Source: Cyclobacteriaceae bacterium
GTDB taxonomy: Bacteria > Bacteroidota > Bacteroidia > Cytophagales > Cyclobacteriaceae
DNA length: 64,000 nt
NCBI GenBank assembly: GCA_019638275.1
Contig: JAHBUC010000001.1
Span: forward strand, 186,001-250,000
Reading direction: 5' to 3'
Shown here: positions 45,945 to 54,736 of the stretch, in pieces
Numbering within the stretch: position 1 is the first letter of the stretch
Layout of the letters: every line of letters starts with the position of its first letter
The notes under the pieces: model-generated
What the model saw: the letters and a program-made list of their open reading frames with translations, nothing else
What the model was told of the DNA's origin: nothing
The model's database searches: none
Program-made: the position numbers and the translations under genes

Positions 45945-47534
45945 TTATTCCAGAATAACTTTTTTTAGATAGTATACTTTCGGATCAATTTGGGGCCAGG
46001 TTGAATTTGTAACCTTGACTCCATTCTGGGAGACAATTGTTCGTTTAAGCCCATCATCTGTTTGGATATCTAGTGGCAGATCGCCTTCGTAATTCAACAA
46101 CCTGATCTGATAAGTGGAGTTTCCAAGATCACGAACTGAAACTTCCAATTTTTTTATTGTGCGCAGGTAAAAATCAAAGAGTGGTTTTAAATTTTGGTTA
46201 CTCGTTTCGCTGAACAATTTCTCCACATCGTTTGTATTCACAAGATTGTCATAGGTGTATTTGGGATCAGTAGCAAGTTTTTTCAGGGTTGGAAAAAATA
46301 CCTCATCACCAATAACATAACGTAAGGTGTGCATAAAAAAGGCTCCTTTGCCATAAATATCTCCGTGATACACAGTATCTGTATCCAGATTTTCACCCAT
46401 TACAATCGGGAGCTTGTTTTGGGTGTTTCTGGCCGTTTGTTGCATTCGTTTCAGATAGGCTTCTTCTCCATCGTATTCACGTGTATAGAGTGCGTCACCA
46501 AAGCTGCAGATTCCTTCCTGTACCCACATATCTGCCCAATCAATACCGGTTACTTTATTAGCCCACCACTCATGCCCAAATTCATGGTGCAACAGCCAGT
46601 CAAAATCCTTTCCGCCAGATTTAGTGAAATTGAATTTATTGCCGTAGGCATTTAACGTTTGGTGCTCCATGCCTAAGTGAGGGGTTTCACAAACGGCCAT
46701 CTTTTCTTTTATCCACGGATATTCCCCGAAGTATTTTTCAAGCACACCAGCCGATCGCTCAAAAATATCAAGCAGCGAATTGGCTTGATCAAAATTTTCT
46801 TCTAACAGGTATGCCTGCATGGGAACACTATTTCCATTGATGGTTTTATAGGTGCGCGTTGCAACTTTATATTTCCCGATATTGAAAAGAATGCTGTAGT
46901 TGTTTATGGTATAGTTTGTTTCCCAATGGTATGTTGACTTTCCATTACGGGTAGAAGTTTTACGAAGAAGACCGGGGCCAGCCACATACAAACCTTCCGG
47001 AACAGTTATTAAAAGTTCAGCACCTTCATTGGGCTCGTCACTTGGGTGATCTTTACATGGGAAATAGATTTTAGCACCTTCGCCCTGGCAGGTAATGGCA
47101 ACCCACGGATTTCCGGCACTGTCCTTCGCCCAGGTAAATCCACCACTCCAGGGTGGCCGTTGAGCAATGCCTGGCTTTCCGCCATATTCAATTTTTACAA
47201 TGGCGCTGCCCGCGGGTAATGGTTTGTTGAGTTTAATGGAAATAAGATCATTTTCGTGCGAGAATGTTTGTTCCTTTTTGTTTACCCACACTTTTCTCAC
47301 CTTCAACAGGTTTACCAAATCAAACAATAACGTGTTTGTCGGTTGTGAGGTAATGGTTGTGATCTCCGTAAAGCCATCGATGGTTTGTTGGGCGGGGTCT
47401 ACATCCAATACAATGCGATAATGGCGGACATCCATGATAGCTTGCTCCGGTTTAAGCACACCGCCCGATTTCAGGTTTTGTGCATTCAGGACCAGGGAAC
47501 AGAATAGGAAAAGGAGGAAGGAAACGTGCCGCAT
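45945..47534 (-). CDS. M1 family metallopeptidase
   Basis: The start was set at the ATG at 47534 (MRHVSFLLFLFCSLVLNAQ), a clean signal peptide; the same frame is open for 63 more codons upstream but these overlap a different small gene. The 529-residue exported aminopeptidase has an N-terminal beta domain (MDVRHYRIVLDVDPAQQTIDG). The zinc site is H317-E-F-G-H321 with Glu340 in MWVQEG. The substrate motif is GMEHQTLN in place of the usual GAMEN. It likely trims peptides in the periplasm or at the surface. It converges on the radical SAM gene and lies 58 bases downstream of the Cys-rich protein. Confidence 0.93.
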   Translation of the reverse strand: MRHVSFLLFLFCSLVLNAQNLKSGGVLKPEQAIMDVRHYRIVLDVDPAQQTIDGFTEITTITSQPTNTLLFDLVNLLKVRKVWVNKKEQTFSHENDLISIKLNKPLPAGSAIVKIEYGGKPGIAQRPPWSGGFTWAKDSAGNPWVAITCQGEGAKIYFPCKDHPSDEPNEGAELLITVPEGLYVAGPGLLRKTSTRNGKSTYHWETNYTINNYSILFNIGKYKVATRTYKTINGNSVPMQAYLLEENFDQANSLLDIFERSAGVLEKYFGEYPWIKEKMAVCETPHLGMEHQTLNAYGNKFNFTKSGGKDFDWLLHHEFGHEWWANKVTGIDWADMWVQEGICSFGDALYTREYDGEEAYLKRMQQTARNTQNKLPIVMGENLDTDTVYHGDIYGKGAFFMHTLRYVIGDEVFFPTLKKLATDPKYTYDNLVNTNDVEKLFSETSNQNLKPLFDFYLRTIKKLEVSVRDLGNSTYQIRLLNYEGDLPLDIQTDDGLKRTIVSQNGVKVTNSTWPQIDPKVYYLKKVILE

Positions 47535-47592
47535 GGTATTTTGATTTTGAATCAATTTACCAAAAGAAAACAAGAAGACGGTAGGAACGAGG

Positions 47593-47754
47593 TTATCCTT
47601 TTTGTTGGATTTGCTTCTCGATAGTTGCGAAGTCAATACCGCATTTGCCACAACCTGAAGCGCACGACCTTGCCTGAAAAGAGCGATAAACCACCCGGCC
47701 AAGATAAAAGGCGGCACCAACAAAAATCAGCGTGACAACTATCCCTTGAAACAT
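47593..47754 (-). CDS. FeoB-associated Cys-rich membrane protein
   Basis: An ATG at 47754 opens a 53-codon frame: MFQGIVVTLIFVGAAFYLGRVVYRSF, a single membrane helix, then a basic stretch and CASGCGKCG. This is the layout of the small FeoB-associated Cys-rich family (membrane anchor plus C-x3-C-x2-C). In other bacteria these follow feoB and are thought to help ferrous iron uptake. No feoA or feoB is in the window, so this copy is an orphan next to an M1 peptidase. It is hidden because a longer frame on the same strand, the peptidase's upstream extension, runs across it. Confidence 0.82.
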   Translation of the reverse strand: MFQGIVVTLIFVGAAFYLGRVVYRSFQARSCASGCGKCGIDFATIEKQIQQKG

Positions 47755-47916
47755 GTTCTAAAAGTAGGCAAAATCGGCTGTTTAAACCGTCCGGTTACGG
47801 ACGAAAAATGCCGTATCTGGACATCTGGGATGTTCATTTTGGCCTGATTAGGGTGGTTTTCACGCTTTAGACTCTGGCACTCCGTTTGGCAAATACCTTC
47901 AGTTAATTTTTATAAA

Positions 47917-50319
47917 ATGCTCAGAAACTACCTCAAAACTGCTTTTCGAAATCTCTGGCGCGAGAAGGGATCTACCTTGATCAATATATCCGGACTTACA
48001 TTGGGAATATCATGTTCCCTGGTTTTATTCCTATTGGTAAAGCATGCTGTAAGCTTTGATACATTTCATACAAATCGTGATCGGATTTACCGGGTAGTAA
48101 CCCAATCGAAAGGAAATGATGGTTTAAACTTCTCACCGGGAATCCCGGCAGTTTTACCCGATGCTTTTGCTACTGATTTTCCCGAGGCTGAACAGGTAAC
48201 ATTCACTTCTTATCGTTCCGGAAGTTTGATCACCATTCCTCAGACAAACGGTGAGTTGAAAAAGTTTGATGAACGGAGTGGCGTGGTTTACGGCCAGCCC
48301 AGTTTTTTTAAAATTTTCAACCGCAACATTTTAATAGGCGATGCCGAAAAAGGACTAGATGAACCCAACGAGGTAATTCTATCCAAGCGTTCGGCACTAA
48401 AATATTTTGGAAAGGAAGATGCTATTGGAGAGGTTCTACGATTTGAAGATCAGGAATTCAAGATAACCGCAATCATGGAAGATTACCCGGACAACACTGA
48501 TCTTCCATTTGATGTAATGCTTTCGTACATCACGATCAAGAGCAACAATGAGCGCGGTTGGGGAAGCACGTGGAGCGATGAGCAATGCTATATTCTATTA
48601 GATGAGGATGCTTCCATTTCACAACTGGAGGCTCGGATGCCTGCTTTTGTAGAGAAACACCTGGGTAATGATAATCCGAACGAAAGAACTTTTCTGTTTC
48701 AGCCTTTAAGTGAGATCCATTTTGAGGAGCGTTTTGGCAATTACAATTATAATACATCCCCCCGCCCCTTACTTATTGCCCTAAGCCTGATCGCGGTTTT
48801 CCTGATTGTAACAGCCTGCATTAATTTCATTAACCTTTCAACAGCCGAGGCCATTAAACGTTCGAAGGAAGTTGGGATAAGAAAATCGCTGGGAGGAACA
48901 CGTTTCCAACTGGTTGGGCAGTTTTTGGGTGAAACAACGCTGTTAACATTGGTAGCCGTTTTACTTTCGTTAGCATTTGCTCAGGTTGCCTTGAGTTTTT
49001 TAAATCCGTTTATGGAGCGGAACCTGGCTTTAAACCTGGGTACCGACTATTATGTATGGATCTTCCTGATAAGCATTACGGTAGTGGTGTCATTACTTTC
49101 CGGATTATATCCATCTTTTGTAGTATCGGGTTTCAGCCCGGCATTGGCATTGAAAAATCTGATCAGCAATAAGAATTCTTCCGGGTACAATTTGCGAAGA
49201 GGATTGGTTGTTTTTCAATTCTTTATTTCTCAGTTTTTTATCATTGGTACCATCGTCATTATTCAGCAAATAAATTTTATCCAGCAGCGTGATCTTGGAT
49301 TCGCTAAGGAGGCAATTATTTCAATACCTATCCCGGTTCGCGAAACCGCTGCCGGCAATGATGGGACAAGTAAAATGCGCACACTCAAAAATGAAATTGT
49401 GGCATTGGCCCATGTAGAAAAGGCAAGTCTGAACAGTACCCCACCTGCTTCCGGAAGTGTTTCCGGTACGGGTTTTACAATTTCAGGCAACACTGAAAAT
49501 TATGGCACGCAGCTGAAGTTAGCAGACGGAGATTACATGGATTTATTTAAACTTGAATTGGTGGCTGGTACAAAACTAATTGATTCCGATACAGCCACAG
49601 GCTTTGTAGTGAATGAGAAGTTGGTCAAAATAGTTGGTATTAACGATGTTCAGGAAATTCTTGGTAAGGAGTTGCGTATGTGGGGCAGAACATTACCGGT
49701 AATTGGTGTAGTGAAGGATTTCAACACCGTGTCTCTATCGCAGCCTATTGAACCGGTTGCCATGTTTAATAGAATTTCGAATTATGAAAATCTATCCGTT
49801 AAACTAAGTGGAGCTGATTTTCAGGGAACAATTGCTGCGATTCAGAAAAAGTGGGAAGCTGCATACCCGGAATATATTTTCAGTTATGAATTCCTGGATG
49901 AACAGATTCGTTCGTTCTATGATGGCCAGCGAAGAATTTCTGTGCTGTTAACCATCTTTACCTCTATGGCAATTTTTATAGGGTGTCTGGGTTTGTTCGG
50001 TCTGGCAACTTTTATGGCCTCCCAGAAAACAAAAGAAATCGGTATTCGAAAAATATTGGGCGCATCTGTAGAGAGCATTATTCTCAAATTTTCGCGCGAG
50101 TTTGTAGTTCTGATTGCATTAGGCTTTTTATTGGCAGCACCGGTTGCCTGGTTCTTAATGCGCGAGTACCTGAATCAATTTGCGTATCGTATTGAACTCG
50201 GGCCACTAATTTTTATTACCGGTATCGGCATCACGGTATTGATAGCCATCTTGACAGTTGGATACAAATCATTTAAAGCGGCTACGGTTAACCCCGTAGA
50301 ATCTTTGCGATATGAGTGA
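47917..50319 (+). CDS. ABC transporter permease, MacB/FtsX type
   Basis: The 800-residue protein starts with the Bacteroidota signature MLRNYLKTAFRNLWREKGSTLINISGLTLG, a membrane helix and a periplasmic MacB-like domain (about residues 45-280). A first FtsX domain follows (about 285-410; INLSTAEAIKRSKEVGIRKSLGG), then a second periplasmic domain (430-660) and a second FtsX domain (675-795; TKEIGIRKILGASVESI). Such duplicated permeases work with a separate LolD/MacB-type ATPase; none is encoded next to it. These transporters do not move solutes across the inner membrane but act on periplasmic substrates such as lipoproteins, peptides or antibiotics. The substrate is unknown. Confidence 0.93.
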   Translation: MLRNYLKTAFRNLWREKGSTLINISGLTLGISCSLVLFLLVKHAVSFDTFHTNRDRIYRVVTQSKGNDGLNFSPGIPAVLPDAFATDFPEAEQVTFTSYRSGSLITIPQTNGELKKFDERSGVVYGQPSFFKIFNRNILIGDAEKGLDEPNEVILSKRSALKYFGKEDAIGEVLRFEDQEFKITAIMEDYPDNTDLPFDVMLSYITIKSNNERGWGSTWSDEQCYILLDEDASISQLEARMPAFVEKHLGNDNPNERTFLFQPLSEIHFEERFGNYNYNTSPRPLLIALSLIAVFLIVTACINFINLSTAEAIKRSKEVGIRKSLGGTRFQLVGQFLGETTLLTLVAVLLSLAFAQVALSFLNPFMERNLALNLGTDYYVWIFLISITVVVSLLSGLYPSFVVSGFSPALALKNLISNKNSSGYNLRRGLVVFQFFISQFFIIGTIVIIQQINFIQQRDLGFAKEAIISIPIPVRETAAGNDGTSKMRTLKNEIVALAHVEKASLNSTPPASGSVSGTGFTISGNTENYGTQLKLADGDYMDLFKLELVAGTKLIDSDTATGFVVNEKLVKIVGINDVQEILGKELRMWGRTLPVIGVVKDFNTVSLSQPIEPVAMFNRISNYENLSVKLSGADFQGTIAAIQKKWEAAYPEYIFSYEFLDEQIRSFYDGQRRISVLLTIFTSMAIFIGCLGLFGLATFMASQKTKEIGIRKILGASVESIILKFSREFVVLIALGFLLAAPVAWFLMREYLNQFAYRIELGPLIFITGIGITVLIAILTVGYKSFKAATVNPVESLRYE

Positions 50320-50324
50320 TCTTT

Positions 50325-50378
50325 CCTTTGGTGGTCCGAGGGCCTTAACTCTCTGCATGGCTTTCGGATTACCAAAGG
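50325..50378. terminator. Long imperfect inverted repeat between convergent genes
   Basis: CCTTTGGTGGTCCGA (50325-50339) pairs with TCGGATTACCAAAGG (50364-50378), 15 bases with two mismatches around a 24-base loop. It fills the gap between the permease and the phosphatase stop codons. No T tract follows, so a bidirectional brake is likely but not classical. Confidence 0.5.
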
Positions 50379-51179
50379 TTACTTAAACCATCGCGACTGA
50401 ATAACTTCCTGCATCTGGGCGTGAACGGCCCCGGCCGCAATCAATTCTCCACCATGCAAAAAATTGTCTCCACCCGAAAAGTCGGTAACTTTTCCACCGG
50501 CTTGTTGAACAATGAACGCACCAGCGGCTACGTCCCAGGCGTTGAGGTTATATTCAAAAAAACCATCCATTCTACCACAAGCTACATACGCCAGATCCAT
50601 GGCCGCACTTCCCAGCCTGCGTATTCCGTGTGTTTCTTCCAAAAATAATTTGATGATATCAAGGTAAACATCGCGTTTGTCGAGGTGGTAATATGGAAAG
50701 CCGGTGGCCAGCAGACTTTCTTGTAATTGACTTACCGAAGAAACCCGTATCGGTTCATCATTACAAAACGCCTGGCCATTTTCTATGGCATGGTAACAAT
50801 CGTTGTTGGAAACATCGTACACCACACCCAGTACCACTTTGTTTTTGTAAGCCAATGCTATACTGATGGCAAATACCGGTAAACCATGCATGAAGTTGGT
50901 TGTCCCGTCAAGGGGATCAATAATCCATATGTACTCCTGATCTTTTGTAGCATCAGCTGTTCCTTCTTCGGTAACAAAACCACTGGCGGGGACAAATTTC
51001 TTCAAGGCTTCCACCAATCGGAATTCTGCTTCTTTATCTACATAAGAAACCAGGTTGTTGAATCCCTCTTTAAATTCAATTTTTGAACGATCAAATTCAG
51101 CGGCCTCTTTCCGGATGAAAGCACCCACTTCGCGACAAAGTTGAATTACATCTTTTTCTAAAGCAGCCAACGGTATCAT
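50379..51179 (-). CDS. Inositol monophosphatase family protein
   Basis: The 266-residue enzyme has the metal-binding signatures of the IMPase family: GFVTEEGTAD with a metal-binding Glu, DPLDGTTNFMHGLP (motif A) and WDVAAGAFIVQQAGG (motif B). Family members hydrolyse inositol phosphates, PAPS-derived 3'-phosphoadenosine nucleotides, fructose-1,6-bisphosphate or glycerol phosphates; SuhB also aids rRNA transcription. The sequence does not decide between them. It is cytoplasmic and Mg2+-dependent. It is followed upstream by rsmI on the same strand, with a 45-base gap. Confidence 0.9.
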   Translation of the reverse strand: MIPLAALEKDVIQLCREVGAFIRKEAAEFDRSKIEFKEGFNNLVSYVDKEAEFRLVEALKKFVPASGFVTEEGTADATKDQEYIWIIDPLDGTTNFMHGLPVFAISIALAYKNKVVLGVVYDVSNNDCYHAIENGQAFCNDEPIRVSSVSQLQESLLATGFPYYHLDKRDVYLDIIKLFLEETHGIRRLGSAAMDLAYVACGRMDGFFEYNLNAWDVAAGAFIVQQAGGKVTDFSGGDNFLHGGELIAAGAVHAQMQEVIQSRWFK

Positions 51180-51224
51180 AAAACCTATATCAAAAAAACA
51201 GAACGCGATAATGTAACAATTTGT

Positions 51225-51908
51225 TCAAGGCTTTCCACCAACAACAATTACAATTTCACCTTTTACCTCTTTAGCCGAAAACCAGGCATGAACTTCTTCC
51301 AGGCTTCCGTTTTTTGTTTCTTCATAGAGCTTTGTCAATTCACGTGAAACGGATGCGGACCGGTCGGCTCCGAAATGTTCCTTGAATTGCTCCAATGTTT
51401 TTACCAACCGGTGTGGCGATTCGTAAAACACCATAGTTCTTTCTTCCTCCGCCAACTTCTTAAGCAACGTTTGCCGACCTTTTTTGTGTGGCAGAAATCC
51501 TTCAAACACAAAGCGATCGCACGGAAGTCCTGATTTAACCAGGGCCGGAACAAAAGCCGTTGCACCCGGCAGGCATTCAACTTTTAGTTCAGCCTGCAGC
51601 GCTGCCCGAACAATTAAAAAGCCCGGGTCGGAAATTCCAGGTGTGCCAGCATCGCTGACCAATGCCATTGTTTCACCTTGTTGTAATCGTTTCACAAGTC
51701 CTTCAACAACCTTGTGCTCATTAAAATTATGAAAACTTTGCAACGGGCGACTAATGGCATAGTGTTTCAGTAATTTACCTGACGTTCGTGTATCTTCTGC
51801 CAGAATCAAATCAACGGCCTTCAGTATTTCAAGTGCACGAAGGGTAATATCACCCAAATTGCCGATGGGTGTCGGTACAATGTATAAGGATGAAGTCAGG
51901 GCCGTCAT
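51225..51908 (-). CDS. rsmI: 16S rRNA (cytidine1402-2'-O)-methyltransferase
   Basis: RsmI methylates C1402 in the decoding centre of 16S rRNA. The 227-residue SAM-dependent enzyme begins [24 protein letters not shown], the family signature, followed by [27 protein letters not shown] and [13 protein letters not shown]. The C-terminal extension of E. coli RsmI is absent, which is common. Its ATG overlaps the stop of the upstream pterin dehydratase gene by four bases (ATGA), so the two are translated together. Confidence 0.95.
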   Translation of the reverse strand: MTALTSSLYIVPTPIGNLGDITLRALEILKAVDLILAEDTRTSGKLLKHYAISRPLQSFHNFNEHKVVEGLVKRLQQGETMALVSDAGTPGISDPGFLIVRAALQAELKVECLPGATAFVPALVKSGLPCDRFVFEGFLPHKKGRQTLLKKLAEEERTMVFYESPHRLVKTLEQFKEHFGADRSASVSRELTKLYEETKNGSLEEVHAWFSAKEVKGEIVIVVGGKP

Positions 51909-52138
51909 GAAGCCAGGGCATCAATGGCTTCAGCCAGTTGCAAATCTTTTTCTGTTACGGTGTTTGCTGCATCGTGTGTACATAGCTCAAAGCTTACGGT
52001 GTTCCAGGTGTTTGACCAGGTTGGATGGTGGTTCATTTTTTCAGCCACAATAGCCACCCGTGTCATAAACCCGAATGCTTCGGTAAAATCTTTGAATACA
52101 AAGGTTTTGATCAGTTTATTGTTTTCCGTCTTCCACAT
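51905..52138 (-). CDS. 4a-hydroxytetrahydrobiopterin dehydratase (pterin-4-alpha-carbinolamine dehydratase)
   Basis: The 77-residue protein has the PCD signature [27 protein letters not shown] with the active-site His pair, followed by [15 protein letters not shown] and the C-terminal helix [15 protein letters not shown]-like segment. PCD recycles pterin after aromatic amino acid hydroxylases, or acts on molybdopterin-like pterins and as a transcription cofactor. No phenylalanine hydroxylase gene is in the window. Its 3' end overlaps the rsmI start by four bases. Confidence 0.92.
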   Translation of the reverse strand: MWKTENNKLIKTFVFKDFTEAFGFMTRVAIVAEKMNHHPTWSNTWNTVSFELCTHDAANTVTEKDLQLAEAIDALAS

Positions 52139-52194
52139 TTCGTTTTCCGTTTTGTCTAAAAACGAAATTACAAAATTTGGAGGCTAATACGGAT

Positions 52195-52455
52195 TTAAAG
52201 TGCAATCAATCCTTCGATGGCCGCGGCTTTTTGGTAGATTTCAATAACCACATTACTGGATGGAGCCATGATCTGAATGGTTAAGCTGGTATAGTTCCCT
52301 TCACGAGAAGGTTTTTCCGTTACCTCATGGGCGGGAAACAAATTTCTTACCTCGGTTTCCTTTCCTTTTGGAACGATGAATTTAAACATGTACAACGATG
52401 GCCAGCTGTAGTGTTGCTCTAATTTTGAACGAAAAGATTCAACAGAATTATCCAT
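52195..52455 (-). CDS. DUF493 family protein (YbeD-like)
   Basis: The 86-residue protein matches DUF493, small alpha/beta proteins of the YbeD type. Recognisable are YMFKFIVPKGKETEVRNLF and the strand NYTSLTIQIMAPSSNVVIEIYQKAA. The family resembles the ACT/ferredoxin-like regulatory fold, and in E. coli it lies near lipoic-acid genes. Function is unproven. It lies downstream of the ppiD-like gene, separated by a terminator, and is followed by the pterin dehydratase. Confidence 0.85.
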   Translation of the reverse strand: MDNSVESFRSKLEQHYSWPSLYMFKFIVPKGKETEVRNLFPAHEVTEKPSREGNYTSLTIQIMAPSSNVVIEIYQKAAAIEGLIAL

Positions 52456-52464
52456 AAAATAAAA

Positions 52465-52491
52465 AACGTCCGGAGTAACACCCCGGACGTT
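52465..52491 (-). terminator. Rho-independent terminator after the PpiD-like gene
   Basis: On the minus strand AACGTCCGG (52483-52491) pairs with CCGGACGTT (52465-52473), followed by a run of T. The stem is perfect. Confidence 0.9.
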
Positions 52492-52513
52492 CCCAAAGGT
52501 GTTTTATATGTGA

Positions 52514-54619
52514 TTAATAGAACTTATAACGCTTGTCAACAATCTGTGCATCCAGCTTAATGGCTTCAGCAATGCTTGATGAGTTGCGATTTACAGCACT
52601 TTGCTGCAACTGTGTTTTAAACATGGTATAATCACCAACAGCCGGTGCCGCTGTTTTGTTTTGCACTTCGATTAACAGCACGCCATTCTCACCAGCGTAG
52701 GGTGCTGAAAGCTTACCATCTTCCAATGAAAACGCCATACCAACAGCTATCGGATCGAAACCAGCTGATGTTAATGTGTTGGTATTAAGTTTTAGACTGC
52801 TGTTGGCGTACACAGTAGCATCTTTACCATAGGCAGTGGCTACTTCATCCAATGTACCTTGCAATGATTTGAGCTTCTCAGCTATAATTTTACCCTTCAA
52901 CTGATTCTTTACGGCAGGTGTAATTTCTTCCTTCACAACATCCAACGGCTTATACCCTTTCTCAATTTCACCGGTCATTACAGCTACTGCATATTGATCC
53001 TGCAAATCGAAGACTTCAGAGACTTTGTCTGTTTCGGCTTCACGGAAGAGCCATTGCACAACAGCGCGGGCATCACCCAGGTTATTCACCCTGCGATCGG
53101 CCGGACGCACATTCCTGGCATCAAAAACGCTGTACCCTTCCTTTTTAGCGCGCTCAATAAAGTCTTTTTCGCCTTTTAACTCGCTTGCAAACATTTCAGC
53201 TCTACGAATGGCAGCATTGATAGAGGCATCACTCGGAATAATCTCACGATCGATAACGGCAACTTCATAGTAGTTGTTGTCCTTAACTTCGGTTACATCA
53301 ATGATGTGGTAACCAAAGTCTGTTTCAACAACATCATTCAATACCCCCTTTTTCGTTGCACCAAAAACGGCATCTTCAAAAGGCTTAACCATTGCGCCAG
53401 AGCTGAACCAGCCTAAGTCTCCACCACGTGGCGCTGTTCCATCTGTTCCAAATTCACGGGCCTTTTCTGCAAAATCAGCGCCTGCTTTAATGTCTTTTAA
53501 AATGTTGTGTGCTTTTTCTTTGGCGCTTTTTTTAGAAGCTTCACTATCATCATCCCAACGGATTAAGATGTGGCTTGCACGGGCGCTGAAGATGGTGTCC
53601 TTTCCAACCTTGGCAAGCTTAATGAGTTTGTAGGCACCTTCATCCAAAACAGGGCCTTTCACTTCTCCAAGGGTTAACTCATTCAGGTTAATGGATTCGG
53701 GTAATGAAGAAACCGAGTAACGTACGTAAGCACTCTCAGCATTATCCGCATTGATAATGGCAAATAAAGAGTCGTTTTCAGCGGCTTTGAAATCAGCAGC
53801 CAGGCGCGATAACTCTTCACGGAATGAAAGGGAATCTTCAGCGGAAGGCTCCACATCAAACCGAACAAACTTCATGTCGCGGCTAGGTTCACTGTTAAAC
53901 TTCTCTTTGTTTTTGTTGTAGTAAGCTTTCAGGTCAGCATCGGTAACCGTTACAGTTGTGTCGCTGATTGAAAAGTAGGGTACATACAAGTACCGGATTT
54001 CGGCCACATCATTTTGCAGATGGTATTCTTTTTCCGCTTCAGCAGAAGTTACATACGCGCTTTTAATGAGCAGGTTTTCATATTTGATGCGCTGACGGCC
54101 AGGTTGAAGGTCGCGTTGAAAAACTTCCCACTGCATGCGTTCCGGAGAATTCATCGGGGCGAGTTTAATGTTGGAGATATACATGCTTAACTGCCCTCGA
54201 TCAAATTGCCCGGTTTGTGGATTGACAAAGGATTGTTTGATGCCTTCATTAATGTTTTTACCAGTAAGCATGTCCACCATCTCATCGTCAGAAACGGTTA
54301 CCCCCAATTTTTTAAACTGAGGTTCAATGGCATGGCGTAGAATCAGCATTTCCCAGGCCTGTTCGCGCAACGTTGGCATTTCTGTATCGCCAGGCTGGCG
54401 GTTGAAATACAACATATAGTTAGCCTCACGCTCCCGTACGGCTTGCTGGTATTCGTTTATCGTAACTGTGTGCCCGGCTATTTCGCCTACTGAGTCATCA
54501 TCAAAAAGAAATGAGTTGTTGCTGAAAAGATCACCCAAAACAAAGGCTGAGATGGCTACAAATACAAATACAACCACCCAGGTACCCATCTTACTCCGCA
54601 ACGTTCCAATAAATGCCAT
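52514..54619 (-). CDS. PpiD-like peptidylprolyl isomerase/chaperone
   Basis: The 701-residue protein has an N-terminal membrane anchor (VVVFVFVAISAFVLGDLF) and a SurA-like chaperone domain (residues 35-250). A parvulin domain follows (about 340-440: ASHILIRWDDD, GGDLGWFSSGAMVKPFEDAVF, TDFGYHIIDVTEV), and then a second large domain with rotamase-like segments. It is anchored in the inner membrane with the body in the periplasm, where it would help fold outer-membrane proteins. It is longer than SurA and similar in layout to PpiD. It has its own -7 box and a terminator. Upstream lies the CNNM protein and the lptC cluster, all envelope genes. Confidence 0.92.
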   Translation of the reverse strand: MAFIGTLRSKMGTWVVVFVFVAISAFVLGDLFSNNSFLFDDDSVGEIAGHTVTINEYQQAVREREANYMLYFNRQPGDTEMPTLREQAWEMLILRHAIEPQFKKLGVTVSDDEMVDMLTGKNINEGIKQSFVNPQTGQFDRGQLSMYISNIKLAPMNSPERMQWEVFQRDLQPGRQRIKYENLLIKSAYVTSAEAEKEYHLQNDVAEIRYLYVPYFSISDTTVTVTDADLKAYYNKNKEKFNSEPSRDMKFVRFDVEPSAEDSLSFREELSRLAADFKAAENDSLFAIINADNAESAYVRYSVSSLPESINLNELTLGEVKGPVLDEGAYKLIKLAKVGKDTIFSARASHILIRWDDDSEASKKSAKEKAHNILKDIKAGADFAEKAREFGTDGTAPRGGDLGWFSSGAMVKPFEDAVFGATKKGVLNDVVETDFGYHIIDVTEVKDNNYYEVAVIDREIIPSDASINAAIRRAEMFASELKGEKDFIERAKKEGYSVFDARNVRPADRRVNNLGDARAVVQWLFREAETDKVSEVFDLQDQYAVAVMTGEIEKGYKPLDVVKEEITPAVKNQLKGKIIAEKLKSLQGTLDEVATAYGKDATVYANSSLKLNTNTLTSAGFDPIAVGMAFSLEDGKLSAPYAGENGVLLIEVQNKTAAPAVGDYTMFKTQLQQSAVNRNSSSIAEAIKLDAQIVDKRYKFY

Positions 54620-54639
54620 AAGTCAAATTTTAAAGACCG

Positions 54640-54647
54640 CAAATTTA
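54640..54647 (-). promoter_or_regulatory. Promoter -7 box for the PpiD-like gene
   Basis: The minus strand reads TAAATTTG, matching TAnnTTTG, 21 bases before the ATG at 54619. The predicted leader is about 15 bases. Confidence 0.5.
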
Positions 54648-54736
54648 ACCCGCTTTGCGGATTAGAAAAACTGGTTTTTGAAAATAAACGGATAATTATT
54701 TTACCCGTAATAAGCTGACAATTAGGCGTTTGCTGC

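Noticed and set aside
47535-47723. 63-codon N-terminal extension of the M1 peptidase
   Set aside because: The ATG at 47534 begins a clear signal peptide, and the extension overlaps the FeoB-associated Cys-rich gene in another frame.
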